Origin: Mactromeris polynyma
Taxonomy: Eukaryota; Mollusca; Bivalvia; Venerida; Mactridae
DNA: 64,000 nt
Assembly (NCBI GenBank): GCA_032209605.1
Contig: JASFXZ010000008.1
Location: 4,650,001 to 4,714,000 of the forward strand
Direction: 5' to 3'
Part shown: positions 1 through 14,214 of the stretch, one piece after another
How positions within the stretch are numbered: position 1 is the stretch's first letter
Layout of the letters: every line of letters begins with the position of its first letter
The notes under the pieces: generated by a model
The model's input: the letters and a program-made list of their open reading frames with translations, nothing else
Databases searched by the model: none
Told to the model about the DNA's origin: nothing
Program-made: the position numbers and the translations under genes

Positions 1-664
1 TGTTTTGTTTTGTAGTATTGTACCCCCTCCCCATATCACTTATTGTGTACTGCATGTATCTGTGTGGGAATGTCTTGTTTTGTTTTGTAGTATTGTACCC
101 CCTCCCCATATCACTTATTGTGTACTGCATGTATCTGTGTGGGAATGTCTTGTTTTGTAGTATTGTACCCCCTCCCCAGATCACTTATTGTGTACTGCAT
201 GTATCTGTGTGGGAATGTCTTGTTTTGTTTTGTAGTATTGTACCCCCTCCCCATATCACTTATTGTGTACTGCATGTATCTGTGTGGGAATGTCTTGTTT
301 TGTTTTGTAGTATTGTACCCCCTCCCCATATCACTTATTGTGTACTGCATGTATCTGTGTGGGAATGTCTTGTTTTGTTTTGTAGTATTGTACCCCCTCC
401 CCATATCACTTATTGTGTACTGCATGTATCTGTGTGGGAATGTCTTGTTTTGTAGTATTGTACCCCCTTCCCAGATCACTTATTGTGTACTGCATGTATC
501 TGTGTGGGAATGTCTTGTTTTGTAGTATTGTACCCCCTCCCCATATCACTTATTGTGTACTGCATGTATCCATGTGGGAATGTCTTATGTTTTGTAGTAC
601 TGTACCCCCTCCCCATATCACTTATTGTGTACTGCATGTATCTGTGTGGGAATGTCTTGTTTAG
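1..664. repeat. Minisatellite array, 70-75 bp unit
   Basis: About nine tandem units run from the window edge to 664. Each contains TATTGTACCCCCTCCCC, then ATATCACTTATTGTGTACTG and CATGTATCTGTGTGGGAATG. Length alternates between 70 and 75 bp through gain or loss of a TGTTT block. The array probably extends left of the window. The open frames across it are translations of the repeat. Confidence 0.97.
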
Positions 665-1560
665 TGAATGTGGCCATTGCTAGGCATTTGTGCTCTTTTT
701 TATACAGTAGATAGTTCCCACATCTACAATATTTACCTCCCTTATTCTTAGTCATCAGCCTATTTGATTGGCAAAACTGATAAGCACATATATTAGTAAT
801 TGCCAAATATGTGATAATTGAGAAAAATACCAAGATAATTTGCATGTGACAGCCACTTTCTTCAACTTTCTGAGCCATCTGCCCACATAAAGAATAAGTT
901 ATTTTATATGTCTGCTTATTTTATAATTGTTATTACATTATATTCCCTATAAACTTTAAGAAAATTTGCCTATCAATATGGCGGACTATTCAGAACAAGA
1001 GAGGGAAATGTTATAAATGTGGGAACTATCTATTACTTACAACAATAACAGACACAACCTTGGCCAAGAGTCTTTTTAAGATGACCATACAGCATTTCAA
1101 TGGGAGAAAAAAACACAAGATCAAAGTTTGCTAAAATAGTTTTCTTTGTGTTGAGTTGAAATTTTACGAAAAAAGAGGAGTACTGTAGTCTACACTCAGG
1201 ACAAGCCTAACAGTATATAAGAAAAATATATAGCAATAGTAAATATGAATTCAAATACATGTATGCTCCAAAACAATGGAATTGTAAACAAATAATGCAC
1301 AATTGCACTAAACAATGATGTCCATACACACAAAATCTCATAATTAGGCAAAAAATTACCATGACAACAGTAAATAAAGCTTTATCAATATCCAAGGACT
1401 AGCCTTGAAAAAAAGTCAGTTAATTGAGATACCGTAAAATGCGATTAAAATGTTGAAGGCGGCATACTACCCCCATTAAAAAAAGCTCTAAATCAGTGCT
1501 CCATCATACTCCTATTTTCATTTCAGTTTGTTTGTTTCATCGGGTTTAACGCCGTTTCTC
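665..1560. other. Downstream flank, nothing recognised
   Basis: AT-rich sequence without coding signals, structural RNA or identifiable repeats. The same holds for 1703-2251 and 2466-3192. Confidence 0.5.
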
Positions 1561-1702
1561 AACGATATTTCAGTTATATACGGCGGCCGGTTCACCTAAC
1601 CATTTTTTCTGAAATTTCGACTAAAATCTAACCAGTACTAACTTACCCTTCCACAAGGAGCTGGCAACCTCTCCACATGAGGAGGAAAATCGACATTTTT
1701 GT
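1561..1702 (-). mobile_element. SINE body, 5'-truncated, same family as 33280-33519
   Basis: Read on the minus strand this matches the tail of the SINE at 33280-33519. It has the block 'tcctcatgtggagaggttgc', then 'cttgtggaagggtaagttag', then the end 'ggtgaaccggccgccgtata' and 'taactgaaatatcgtt'. The tRNA-like head is not recognisable, so this is a 5'-truncated copy. Confidence 0.75.
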
Positions 1703-2251
1703 CAGATATGACTGGGTTGATGAACAGAGAATTATTTGAAAAACTCCTGGCGCACGACAAGAATCATCTAAACCAAGCAGTGCCAGCAAAGTTTATAAAC
1801 TAACATATATCCTTTCCCAATCATTTGAGGATCTGTCACAGCCTTTAAGGAATTTGATTTAGAGTGACTGAAAAATGAAGCCATTCATTACGGCAAATCC
1901 AATGGCCACAAACAAATTGCTTAGTTATGTCCACGGCCGATGTATACTTTGTGCAGCAGAAACATCCCCTGACAAGTCATTTACTGGATGAGATGATCCA
2001 CCAAGGAGACAACTAGGGATATGGATCCTGTCATGGTAGACTGGATATTTGATGAAACTTAAATGTATGGAAACAAAATCAAGAAATTCTTGAGAAAGAA
2101 GCAGTAGGTTGTCAGACTTCCAGAGTAAGCCGAGCGGGGAGTAAGATAACATCCCACACACAGAAAAAGAAGTAATATTAGTAGCAATGGAAACATACAG
2201 TGATCATACGTTTTATGGATAATAATGATCGATGTTCTTGGTGTTCTCTGA

Positions 2252-2465
2252 GTCCACCTGGTTAGCTCAGTCGGTTGGGCGCTCGACTGCTAATCTAGAG
2301 GTCATGGGTTCTAACCCCAGGCAAGGCATTATGTTCTTCTGTGACAATCTGACTGAAGATAATGGCTTCAAAGTCATTTTGTCCTCCACGTCTGAACACT
2401 AATTTTTGTGATGCAGTTGTAACTTGCTTGCGGAGGAGCAGGTTATTACTGGTTGGTAACCCAGG
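2252..2465 (+). mobile_element. tRNA-headed SINE
   Basis: The head resembles a tRNA with an A-box-like GGTTAGCTCAGTCGGTTGGG and a B-box-like GGTTCTAACCC, followed by a body with 'cttctgtgacaatctgac' and 'gtcctccacgtctg'. The body pairs with the element at 42232-42462. It is called a SINE and not a tRNA gene because the body is shared with another copy and the stems are imperfect. Confidence 0.65.
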
Positions 2466-3192
2466 AGCACTGATTAGATCAACTAACTGCCATACATAAC
2501 TTAAATACTGTTGAGAAACGGCATAAAATCCAAAGCATAATCTTAGTATATAAATAAGTAAAATCCATAGCAAAAGTTCAAGAAAAATGAAACAAAAATT
2601 CTAAGTTGTTCTTTGGAGATAATTCAAGAAAATTAAAATCAATAAATGTACATATGCCAAAATTTATTGATTAAAGCTATGTGTGATCAAGGCAGTTACA
2701 CCAGACAAAGGACAGGGTCAGGGCCAGGCAGACATGAAAAAAATTATCAGATGCATTTGTGCTAAAATACATGTCTATCTTCTTTGGGGATTCATTTCAT
2801 ACTGACACTGAAGTTAGTTTCAATAAACTGATTTACAATATATTGCTGCATATTAATGGCAAGCATTCAGAAGTCAGATAATGAGCATTGATCAATCATA
2901 ACAATGTTGATACCAGACCTAGACGATGTATGTAGATGCTCGTAAAAGCATTTATTCTCTTTTGCAAGGTCAAACATATTTTTAATAGTGTTAATAAAAA
3001 TCAGTCAAAACTTAAAACAAAAAATATGCGTCATTAAATAGCAATTCAATTTGACATACTGGTTAAGTTTAGCTGCCTTTGGACTGCTTTGTTTCATTTC
3101 TTACATAATATTATCTACATGCAAAAACTATCACATGAATATAATCATCAATACTTAAACCCCAATCAGGAGAAGGGAGAGTTTGGGTTGTA

Positions 3193-3265
3193 ATTGGAAA
3201 CTTCCAGATCAAATTGGAAACTTCCAGATCAAATTGGAAACTTCCAGATCAAATTGGAAACTTCA
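3193..3265. repeat. Short tandem repeat, 20 bp x 3.6
   Basis: Three perfect copies of ATTGGAAACTTCCAGATCAA are followed by a partial fourth. Confidence 0.95.
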
Positions 3266-3666
3266 TAATGTAATTATTATTATAAAATGCCCTGCCAAGA
3301 GGTGACAACTGATTACAGATTGTATTTGAGTAGCTCTACACATTTTTGGTTCAATGTTTCAACATTTATTGATTTCTTGAGAAATTCTTTAAAAAGTAAA
3401 GTAAAATACTTTGTTAACAATTCCTTTGGAGTTTGTTTTTACTTTTCAATTTAGTTTACTCAAGAGATTACAAATAGACGCAACTAAAATTGTGCACATG
3501 GTAAAGTGATATAACACAGAAACAATATATCTTACTTCACTAACATAATTTCCTAAAATTAATCAATACAATTAAATCAAGAATAATTGCTCTTTATTTT
3601 AATCACATTGTGAACAAGAATTAACTCATATCGTACAGAGACATGCTTTAGACTGCTGGTAAACAA

Positions 3667-3705
3667 AATGACACCAATTAAAAAGTTGCATTTTTAATGG
3701 CGTTA
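3667..3705. repeat. Short palindromic element, second copy
   Basis: It shares AAAAAGTTGCATTTTTAATG with the copy at 18349-18386 and ends in GGCGTT. Confidence 0.55.
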
Positions 3706-4379
3706 AGCAAATTCAATGAATGACCGAAATATTGTTGTCCTAATTGTCCAAAAATTTAAATTTAAATATTTTGCTGATGTCAAATTTAGAATCCGTCAAT
3801 AAATTAAATGAGTAAAGTACACATTACTACATGTATAGAGATGCATTTCATAAAATCTAGAACCCTAGAGGAAATATTATGTCAAATGAATGTCATGGAG
3901 GAACTAAAGCTTACTAGTAATCTTACACATGAATACACAAACAGACAAATGTACACGTATATAACACAACAGTGCATTAAATTCTTTCGAAAACAAAGAA
4001 AACAAAAATAGGAATGTAACATTGAAAATAAAGAAAAAAAACATGTAATATCAACACGAAATATACAAATAAATATCTAACACCTCAAATAGCCTGTATT
4101 ATTAGGTAACAATAAAAATGTATTGAAAACATCAACGTTAAATGCATACAAAATGTACAAATATAAATTATGCTTTAGCATGTTTGCCTCAAAGTTGACA
4201 CATAATTATACATTTGGATATAAGCAAGCAATACACTGACAACAACAATTTGATACAAATTTATACTTCACAATATGCTTTTTAAAAGAAATGTGATGAG
4301 CACTTCTATCACCAACATCTCAGTATACCAAGGTCTTTTGTTATAAATCTTGGAGTCTAGAGACCAGTGTAAAATGCAT

Positions 4380-4472
4380 GCATCTGATTGGTTGGTTCTT
4401 TAAATAAACACTAGCACCTGATTGGTTGGTTCTTAAAATAAACACTAGCGTCTCATTGGTTGGTTATTTAAA
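4380..4472. repeat. Short tandem repeat, about 33 bp x 3
   Basis: Three diverged copies carry CTGATTGGTTGGTTCTTTAA and AATAAACACTAGC. Each contains an ATTGG (inverted CCAAT) box, which is probably incidental. Confidence 0.85.
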
Positions 4473-5660
4473 CTGACCAATGACAAGCCCACATTCTGGT
4501 CACCCAACTTTTACTCAGTTACACTTATAAGTCAGTTTTACATCCTTGGGCCCAGCTATATGCTGAAAATGAAATCAATCAGGACTTTGCATTACTATAT
4601 GAAATAAAGTTTGAAACTTTAATAGCAAGAATCCACGACAGTATGTACAAATTGCTTTCATTGTGAAACATAATTAAAACTGTCATGACATTGATCAGAA
4701 AATATAACAAACATCTTTTATTGGTCAATTATTAATCAATTTCATTTAACCACTTAACAAGTAATTAAATCACAAAAAATAATGTTAACTATTTTAGCAA
4801 TAAAAAACAGATGTTTTGTGTTCTGATGCCTACACACTGTAACATCTTTAGCATACCTTATACATATATACTGTCTCCTAGAAATATGGGCTGAATACAT
4901 ACGGATACAGAGTGCATCTCTAATCAGGAACATTTTGTTCATACCCTATCTGTTTCATAAAACATATATTTTCTCCGAATTGGTAAGAAATCATAACATG
5001 CAGTGAAATAGATCATTGTTGCAACAAATTAATTGTAGCCTGGTACCCTGTAGATCAAGGTGTTTTATGTATGTGGGCAACATCTCTGTTTACACAAATA
5101 CATGATAACTTGTACTCGGTCTATTGTTCAATACTAAACCTTTCATTCATGATATAATGTAAGAACGTTATTATACAGTATCTCCAAGTTTAAATAACTG
5201 CCCATTTAGATGTCCCTATACTGTTCTGTAGATACTACATTTTTTTCACAATTACATAACAAAGGCAGAATTTATATCGACACCTGTTTAATGGGAGATC
5301 ACTCTCTATGAGCGGTGATTAATGCCACTATCCAGAAGTGTTGAATTTCGCTAATTATTATGGATTTGTTTATTGAATTGTTTACGTAGCCCAATTATAT
5401 GGTCACTGCTATTTAATTACTAACAATTTCATCAGCATTTGTCAACCATTCTTAATAAGATCGAATATTGCAGTGTGTATTTATATTTTGTCAAAACCAG
5501 TACCGGTAGACAAATACAAAAGCTGGAAATGTATGCAAGGAATCACAAAGTACTCACACTATAGTTTCACGATTGTAATGTTAGCGATTTGTTTGACTTG
5601 CGAATATAGCGAAAATTGGATACGCAGGGGAAAAACCTAATGTACAGTATATGTGAATCT
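4473..5660. other. Downstream flank, nothing recognised
   Basis: AT-rich non-coding sequence. Nothing supportable is seen here, in 3266-4379 apart from the small palindromic element, or in 6538-7689 apart from the 33-bp duplication. Confidence 0.5.
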
Positions 5661-6537
5661 TTGCCATAATCCATAGACAAAGGCCAATCATTGCCATACT
5701 CCATAGACAAAGGCCAATCATTGCCATACTCCATAGACAAAGACCAATCATTGCCATACTCCATAGACAAAGGCCAATCATTGCCATACTCCATAGACAA
5801 AGGCCAATCATTGCCATACTCCATAGACAAAGGCCAATCATTGCCATACTCCATAGACAAAGACCAATCATTGCCATACTCCATAGACAAAGGCCAATCA
5901 TTGCCATACTCCATAGACAAAGGCCAATCATTGCCATACTCCATAGACAAAGGCCAAACATTGCCATAATCCATAGACAAAGACCAATCATTGCCATACT
6001 CCATAGACAAAGGCCAATCATTGCCATACTCCATAGACAAAGGCCAATCATTGCCATACTCCATAGACAAAGACCAAACATTGCCATAATCCATAGACAA
6101 AGGCCAATCATTGCCATACTCCATAGACAAAGGCCAATCATTGCCATACTCCATAGACAAAGGCCAATCATTGCCATACTCCATAGACAAAGACCAATCA
6201 TTGCCATACTCCATAGACAAAGGCCAATCATTGCCATAATCCATAGACAAAGGCCAATCATTGCCATACTCCATAGACAAAGACCAATCATTGCCATACT
6301 CCATAGACAAAGACCAATCATTGCCATAATCCATAGACAAAGGCCAATCATTGCCATACTCCATAGACAAAGACCAATCATTGCCATATTCCATAGACAA
6401 AGGCCAATCATTGCCATAATCCATAGACAAAGGCCAATCATTGCCATACTCCATAGACAAAGACCAATCATTGCCATATTCCATAGACAAAGGCCAATCA
6501 TTGCCATACTCCATAGACAAAGGCCAATCATTGCCAT
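5661..6537. repeat. Minisatellite array, 30 bp x 29
   Basis: The unit is CCATAGACAAAGGCCAATCA followed by TTGCCATACT. The period is exactly 30 bp with only point variants (AGG/AGA, ACT/AAT/ATT, ATC/AAC). Because 30 is divisible by three, the array is open in several frames on both strands. This produces spurious repetitive proteins of over 300 residues. Confidence 0.98.
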
Positions 6538-6860
6538 TTCACCAATGAATGAATACATTGGCAGTATTATAAAATGAGCAGTTTAATAACCAGTTCAACT
6601 AAAATGTTAACAATAAAATGAATGAGTCTCTCAAATGATAACAAACTTGTCCTAAAAAGCAGGTGAATTTTCTATTGAACATGACATCAGCCTTTGATTA
6701 GATGTACATTTATGGTCAGTTTTTGATTAATTTATTGAACTATAGTATAACATATTGTATGCAGTTTATGACATAAGAGGATATGGATGTAAGCTGTCAG
6801 GTGTCTGGATTACAAGAAAAAGTCATATAAGTTTACTCTAATTGACCAATGTTCAACTGT

Positions 6861-6926
6861 AAACCTCAACCATACTTACATCACTACACAATTAAACCTC
6901 AACCATACTCACATCACTACATAATC
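6861..6926. repeat. Tandem duplication, 33 bp x 2
   Basis: The unit starts AAACCTCAACCATACT and is repeated with a few mismatches. Confidence 0.85.
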
Positions 6927-7689
6927 AAATATATGTATATGGAATGAGAAGATAACAGGACAAACAAAACACAACAATACATGGGGTCAACAAAATGTAA
7001 ATATATATACTGCACAAAAACAATAAATTTCAAAAAACGTATCATACAAAACAATATTTATATGTTGTCATATGTAACTATAAACTTTGGTCTTTAACTC
7101 ATACAAGAAAGCAACACATCTATATTAGTATACCTTGTCTATTATAAGGCTAGTCACCAAGTTATGACTTAAAAATGAGTGTACAACGCAGTATGTCAAT
7201 TATGAAAACAGTACTGAATTAATTTCCAAACCATTTCAAAAACAAAAAATAATGTAACAAAATATCAACACAGACAGAATCATTGTGTCCGACTTGAATA
7301 GATCTTTCTCAATCCTAGAATATACTTTCATGTCCAAATAAATTCATTGTCAGCACAGTGTTGATGTATTTATATCAGCAGAAAGGACTTACAGAATTCT
7401 GCACACAAAATTTACGCACAAAATTTACGTAGTCAAGGTATTCAACATTTAGAATATATCTTCAGTTTTTATCTCAATAAAATATTCAGGATTTAGAAGT
7501 ATAACTGTTGTGTATTGTAAATTCTCAATCAGATAATTACCCAGTAAACTTGGTATATACATGTATATATATTTGAATAAAATAACAACCTTAAATACTC
7601 TGAATAAAGATAAAAAAACATAAATCTGCAATTCAGACAACAAAACCAGACAGAACATACATTGCTTATACTTTGACAATAGTATGGTA

Positions 7690-7972
7690 CAGAGGTGTGT
7701 GTATTTAGAGGTAGGGAAAGTAAGCGAGAAAAGTTAGCCTATGTAGAAAAGGTAGATGTCTGAAAATTGCTTGAATGCTTCGCTAGCTATGAAATGGCGT
7801 CCACCAGACCTGACGCTACTGTTTCGTATGGACGCCATTTTGTCAGATCATGCTACCTATCTAAAGTTAGGGACTACTTTTCTTACATATAAGAAACGGC
7901 ACCGGGACATTTCCCTATGCAGCGCTAAGTAAGAACTCTTTATTTGTCCTACATCTAAAAAACACGCCTCTG
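7690..7972. mobile_element. MITE-like element, 283 bp
   Basis: The ends form an imperfect inverted repeat. The left end is CAGAGGTGTGTGTATTTAGA GGTAGG, and the right end read in reverse is CAGAGGCGTGTTTTTTAGAT GTAGG. Inside is a further palindrome around 'aatggcgtcca' and 'tggacgccatt' (7794-7852). There is no coding capacity. Confidence 0.6.
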
Positions 7973-8400
7973 TTTTATTATGCACAATATTTCTGGTATA
8001 TACTTCTATATATTTAAACTTTCATACAGATTATATGGAGCACTAAATACAGTGAAAAGTACCCATTTATAATGAGTTGTGAGTTCTTTAAGTATTATAA
8101 CATATATGAGTTTAATAGACTAGATTATAAAGTTCTAAAGAAACATTATTTAAACTGATTTAATTTTAATTAATAGAAATAGATGAATATACACAAAATG
8201 TTGAAATATATGCATATAGTCTAACACTACAAGCTACTGGTCTATATATAAGTAAATTTATCTGGCTAAGGTATTTAAAACTATACAAATCAGTGCTAAT
8301 GAAAAGTATTTATGTATGCATCAAGTATCAAAGTATAATTATTAGATTGACTGTTTGGCACTTCTTTACCAAAACTAAATTACCATAACTGTGTATGAAA

Positions 8401-8518
8401 CACTCGTTATAACACTATGATGCTGTTGTTTTGTTGCATGTGAATTAAAGGCAAGGTAACACTCGTTATAACACTACGATGCTGTTGTTTTGTTGCATGT
8501 GAATTAAAGGCAAGGTAA
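8401..8518. repeat. Tandem duplication, 59 bp x 2
   Basis: Two adjacent 59-bp copies starting CACTCGTTATAACACTA differ at a single base, indicating a recent duplication. Confidence 0.97.
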
Positions 8519-8611
8519 TACAGAAACAGAATCAAAATTAACTGTCAGTCACTTAAAGAAGCTTCAAAATAATTATTGAATTGTAAATGCACATGTAAGT
8601 TTTTCTGTACC

Positions 8612-10293
8612 TTTATTTACATGATTGATTAGTTTTGTTTTCATACCTGATGTATGTATGTCATTATATTTTTGATTGTTGTTAAGCAGACTCGTCAATA
8701 TACAAATTAAATTTAAAAAAACTTAAGTTACTGACATTTGAACACTCATCTTCAACTATAATATAAACAGACAATTACTGACACAAATATCCAAACTGGC
8801 CATTGCTCTAAGACAATTGCAGACAAAAAGTATAGATTTCTAAACACATTGCCATTGAGTCAATAAATCTACTACATGTGTTTTGTTTTGAATTATAAAC
8901 CAATCACAGAAGTGATAGCATAGTAGTCCACATGAATATTCATTTCTAATTGACCAATCAGCAAAGGTTTGCATTTATAATACGAGTCAATATTAACCAG
9001 TACTCATGCCTAATACCGGAGAGCTTGTATGTAATGAAATGAACTAGTCTGTGATATTTAAACGATGTTTCCGAAATACAAGTGCAAACTACATCTTTCC
9101 TGCATAGTTATGTATCTCGATAGTATAGATACAGATGTTCTCTCATTATCATGTAATATTTTCAAAGAATGAAATTCCTACAACGTGACCTCCGATTTAC
9201 TCGTGATTTCATTGTAAATATTTAAATTCTCCCAACTTTATAAACCATTCACAGATAAATAAACATCGCTGTCCCCTAAACACATGTAAATGTTCAGTCA
9301 ACTATTTCTGTTTTGTTTATACATTGCATACTTATAACTGCATTGTTTGATTTCCCATATATGTGTTATTTGTCTGTTATATCATTGTCTGTTGTCACAT
9401 ATGTAACCATGACCAAAATAAAGTATTTTGTATTGCATTGTACTGACAATTAGAATTAATAGCAGCAAGCACTAGTGCACCATGAGACGCACTTTACACA
9501 AACTGATCAGGTGTTTAATCAGCTAACCGACCTAGTGGAAGATGAGAATTTTACAAATAATAAGTCTGACAATAAATGATATGGTGGTTACAATCATACA
9601 ATACTAACTGCAATACAAACACATGATGTGAAGTGTACAAGTACTGGGTCTAATATCCTAGATTTAGTAATAAAATGTCAATTTACAAAAAGATAAATTA
9701 TTGAAATGAGACGTTTTTATGAAATAAAGATCAAAAATTGACATTGATCTACCAATTAAACTATTCGACTCAAGTTCCCTATTCCCTATTTGAGAATTAA
9801 CAAATACATAAAAAACTGGATATATAAACACACACAGCATTGATATGAAAGACATTTCTTCATTTAGAAGATAAACATTGTCAGATAAATGCACAAGAAT
9901 AAACAATACATGAAATATAATGCAAAAATATTGAACAAAATAACTAAAGCCACAGGAAACAAGGTTATATAAATCCTTGTTTCATACAATATATGAAATT
10001 TGGTCCACCGTCCGACCAACTGTCATGCATACATGATTATGACAACCTTCATTACACATCAAGACAAAAGTCCACAATGGAAAATTGGATAAGACTACTT
10101 GGTGTAAAGGATGACACCACGTCTGTCAAATATAAACACAGACTGTGTTCCCCAAAAACCCTGCTTCTTGCAAGAAATATACATCTCAAAACAGAACCAG
10201 TCCACCAACAAGAAACTCTTCAATCTCTTCCATGTTTTGATCTTGTATTGCATCAGCAAACAATTCCAACTTTATGAACACATTGTTACAGGA
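8612..10293 (-). other. Possible 3' UTR of CaMKI
   Basis: This is non-coding AT-rich sequence directly 3' of the stop codon in transcript sense. The first exact AATAAA on the minus strand after the stop is at 8612-8617, and a variant ATTAAA is at 9514-9519. Neither is supported by more than the hexamer, so the true cleavage site is unknown. No further coding similarity was seen. Confidence 0.3.
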
Positions 10294-10494
<201 letters not shown>

Positions 10495-11202
10495 TCATAG
10501 TAAAACATACAAGACTTATAGTTGTAATATTTATTATATTTCATATTGAATTGTATGCTTGCTCTTTGCTTTATAGCTTCAATGCATAAAATAATACATG
10601 CACTAAAAGCCGTCATTGATTCAAATTTGTGCATAACGACGATAGTGACATATCGAAAGACAAATATTGATGATATATCAATATATTGAGTACATTTTTA
10701 AATTCCATTAACAGACTACATGTATTAGCTACTATTTTTATTATGTTTATGTGTGTATACCCTTCATCTTTTTTATATGATAACAAGATACATGTTAAGT
10801 AATTAACATTTGGAATGCACTACCCATTAGAGCACTGTTTAACAAGCGGCCGACTACAATATGATACTTTGGAATATTTTAGACTGTACATGTTCTCTTG
10901 ATTTTCCCGCCACAATATCGATATTTGTGTGTATTGGATATCGATCGACAGAAAAAAAAGTTGATATACCGATATTGATTGTATCAAAAACAACCCTTAA
11001 AGCGTCAAAATCTGATTGTTTGAATAGAACACAATATGCAGGTAAAATCACACTTGGTCTAGATGAAGTGACATCACTCAAGTATTACAGAACTCTGTAC
11101 TCTTTGAATAGTGCAAAACCATCAATCAATACCATTTAATGTGGCTTTTAATTGTAATTGAAAATTGCATGAAAATTAATAACAGAAGACCGTGAAAATA
11201 TA

Positions 11203-11253
11203 AGGAGCTGTTCGGGAATACTTTCTAGGAGCTGTTCGGGAATACTTTCTAGG
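11203..11253. repeat. Tandem duplication, 24 bp x 2
   Basis: Two perfect copies of AGGAGCTGTTCGGGAATACT TTCT lie in the last intron of CaMKI. Confidence 0.95.
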
Positions 11254-11478
11254 ATTTCATCAAACATTAAACAGAAATTCTGCCTGACATGAGACAAGAC
11301 ATTACAGGTTTATAATCGTAAAAGTGCGATTGCACTCTGCAACTGCCAATATTAAATTCTGTGGAAATTGAATAATTCAGAACATCCAGTAGTTTCACAT
11401 TTCATTTTAATTTCATCCAGGAAAACAAAATTCAAGCACACGGCTTTTATATGTACTAGAGTAACGTGATTTGTCCGT

Positions 11479-11559
11479 GCAATCACATATATCCACTGTT
11501 TCTATGCAATCACATATATCCACTGTTTCTATGCAATCATATATATCCACTGTTTCTAT
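11479..11559. repeat. Tandem repeat, 27 bp x 3
   Basis: Three copies of GCAATCACATATATCCACTG TTTCTAT with one variant base lie in the last intron. Confidence 0.95.
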
Positions 11560-11818
11560 GGCCCCAGGGTTCATATTTCTGATTCATTTAAAACTGGACA
11601 AAAAATTAAGGGGCTGTGGAGTGGGGCTGGTAAAGCACAGATTTCACAACATTCCTATTACAGGGAGAACCTGTTATTTTCTTGGCCCCACTTTGGGCCT
11701 CAGGCAAACCCCCCAAAACCCCTTTCGTCTTTGGCTTAATCACATCCTTGTATATATAGATACATGGCGAACACAGGGGTATGCTATCTGTAGCTTTAAT
11801 TTTCAGTCATTGACATCA

Positions 11819-12049
<231 letters not shown>

Positions 12050-12360
12050 TTACAATGTTGCAAATAAAATTTAAAACTACGGAAAGTATAGTTTACATTT
12101 AAACATAAATCATTGTATTGCAGACCAGAGAACAGTACATATTATTACCTGATTTCTTATATAAATACAAATCGGTTATTTTTACATGAAAGCTATCAAT
12201 TTGTCTTGGAATGAACTATTCCCCGGTCAACAGTATGAACTGTTTCCCTCTGGCGCTATGAAGTCATTGGAATTTCCAAATTTTATTTTTAGACGGCATA
12301 ATTCATTAACGTTCCGTCGTTTCCGTATTGATTCGCGATTTTGATCAGGTAATAAAACAT

Positions 12361-12453
12361 TTATTTCATGGTTATTTGGGTAACAGTCAAAACTGTTGTC
12401 CCTTGGTGTCGGGGATGACATTCTGAACTGTTACCCAAATAACCATGAAATAA
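12361..12453. repeat. Perfect inverted repeat, 27-bp arms, 39-bp loop
   Basis: The left arm is 12361-12387 (TTATTTCATGGTTATTTGGG TAACAGT) and the right arm is its exact reverse complement at 12427-12453. It lies in the intron between the KRF and GYPPF exons. The flanking GAACTGTTTCCCTCTGGCGC at 12238-12257 suggests a larger mobile element. Confidence 0.9.
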
Positions 12454-12804
12454 CTGTATACTGATTAACACAACCTGATGATATGATATTTATAAATCAA
12501 TTAGCAGTACATGTATATCACATCTTATCATTATCAATTATAAACTTATACTTGTCTGACAAAGCTTAGATTTCAAAGAAACTTACCTTATCAATAATGA
12601 TTACTGTCAATAACCATAATGTGTGTACTTTACATAAGTAGATTAAACTGACAAATGACCAAATAACAAATTGTCCCACAAATGTGAAATACAAACATCA
12701 TTAAAACAACTGTGAGTAAGTGTCTGTAGTTCTCGTGCTACTTGACAAACAACTATAAAACTATGATTTCAGCGAATTATTCAATCATGATGAAAACACC
12801 CATA

Positions 12805-13157
<353 letters not shown>

Positions 13158-13479
13158 TCATTCTTCCACGTAATACTGATGGCCAGGGATATCCCTGACA
13201 TAGAAATTTTGAGTCCCTGACTCCCTTTTCTTTCTAGGGACTCCCATTTGCAACTTACTATGCATACCTGGGACCCCTAAAATAAACTTTTGTCAAGTAT
13301 AAACTGCATATCTTGGACCCTACATTATTAACTAAGAACCCAAATTTATCAAACACTAGGGTCCAAGGACTCCTAGGGAAACCCTACTGATTGTGTAGTG
13401 TACAGTGTATTAGTGATACCTTCCTACTTGTAAGGACTTTCCCAATTTGAACAAATAGAAGTCTTATAGTGATTGTGGA

Positions 13480-14212
13480 ACATATTGTACCCCCCTCCCC
13501 TCACATACATCTGGGGCCATATTGTACCCCCCTCCCGTCACATACATCTGGGGCCATATTGTACCCCCCTCCCCTCGCATACATCTGGGGCCATATTGTA
13601 CCCCCTCCCCAGGCATACATATTGGGCCATATTGTAGACCCCTCCCCTCACATACATATTGGGTCATATTGTACCCCCCTCCCCTCACATACATCTGGGG
13701 CCATATTGTACCCCCTCCCCTCACATACATCTGGGGCCATATTGTACCCCCCCTCCCCTCACATACATCTGGGGCCATATTGTACCCCCCTCCCCTCACA
13801 TACATCTGGGGCCATATTGTACCCCCTCCCCTCACATACATCTGGGGCCATATTGTCCCCCTCCCCTTACATACATCTGGGGCCATATTGTACCCCATCC
13901 CCTCACATACATCTTGGGCCATATTGTACCCCCTCCCCTCACATACATCTGGGGCCATATTGTACCCCCCTCCCCTCACATACATCTGGGGCCATATTGT
14001 ACCCCCTCCCCTCACATACATCTGGGGCCATATTGTACCCCCTCCCCTCACATACATCTTGGGCCATATTGTACCCCCTCCCCTCACATACATCTGGGGC
14101 CATATTGTACCCCCCTCCCCTCACATACATCTGGGGCCATATTGTACCCCCCTCCCCTTACATACATCTTGGGCCATATTGTACCCCCCTCCCCTCACAT
14201 ACATCTGGGGCC
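13480..14212. repeat. Minisatellite array, about 36 bp x 20, C-rich
   Basis: The unit is CATATTGTACCCCCTCCCCT followed by CACATACATCTGGGGC, with C-run length variation. The minus (transcribed) strand is G-rich. Long frames over the array in both directions are repeat translations. It lies in the 3.6 kb CaMKI intron, about 350 bases upstream of the GYPPF exon acceptor. Confidence 0.98.
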
Positions 14213-14214
14213 AA

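Noticed and set aside
2252..2326. Functional tRNA gene (Ser-like)
   Set aside because: Stem pairing is imperfect and the downstream body is shared with 42232-42462, so a SINE explains it better.
5567..6558. Two minus-strand open frames of more than 300 codons
   Set aside because: They are translations of the 30-bp minisatellite in two frames at once. There is no domain, and a third frame is open on the other strand.
9993..10277. 94-codon plus-strand frame near the CaMKI stop
   Set aside because: It is antisense to the probable 3' UTR, with no domain and no supporting signal.
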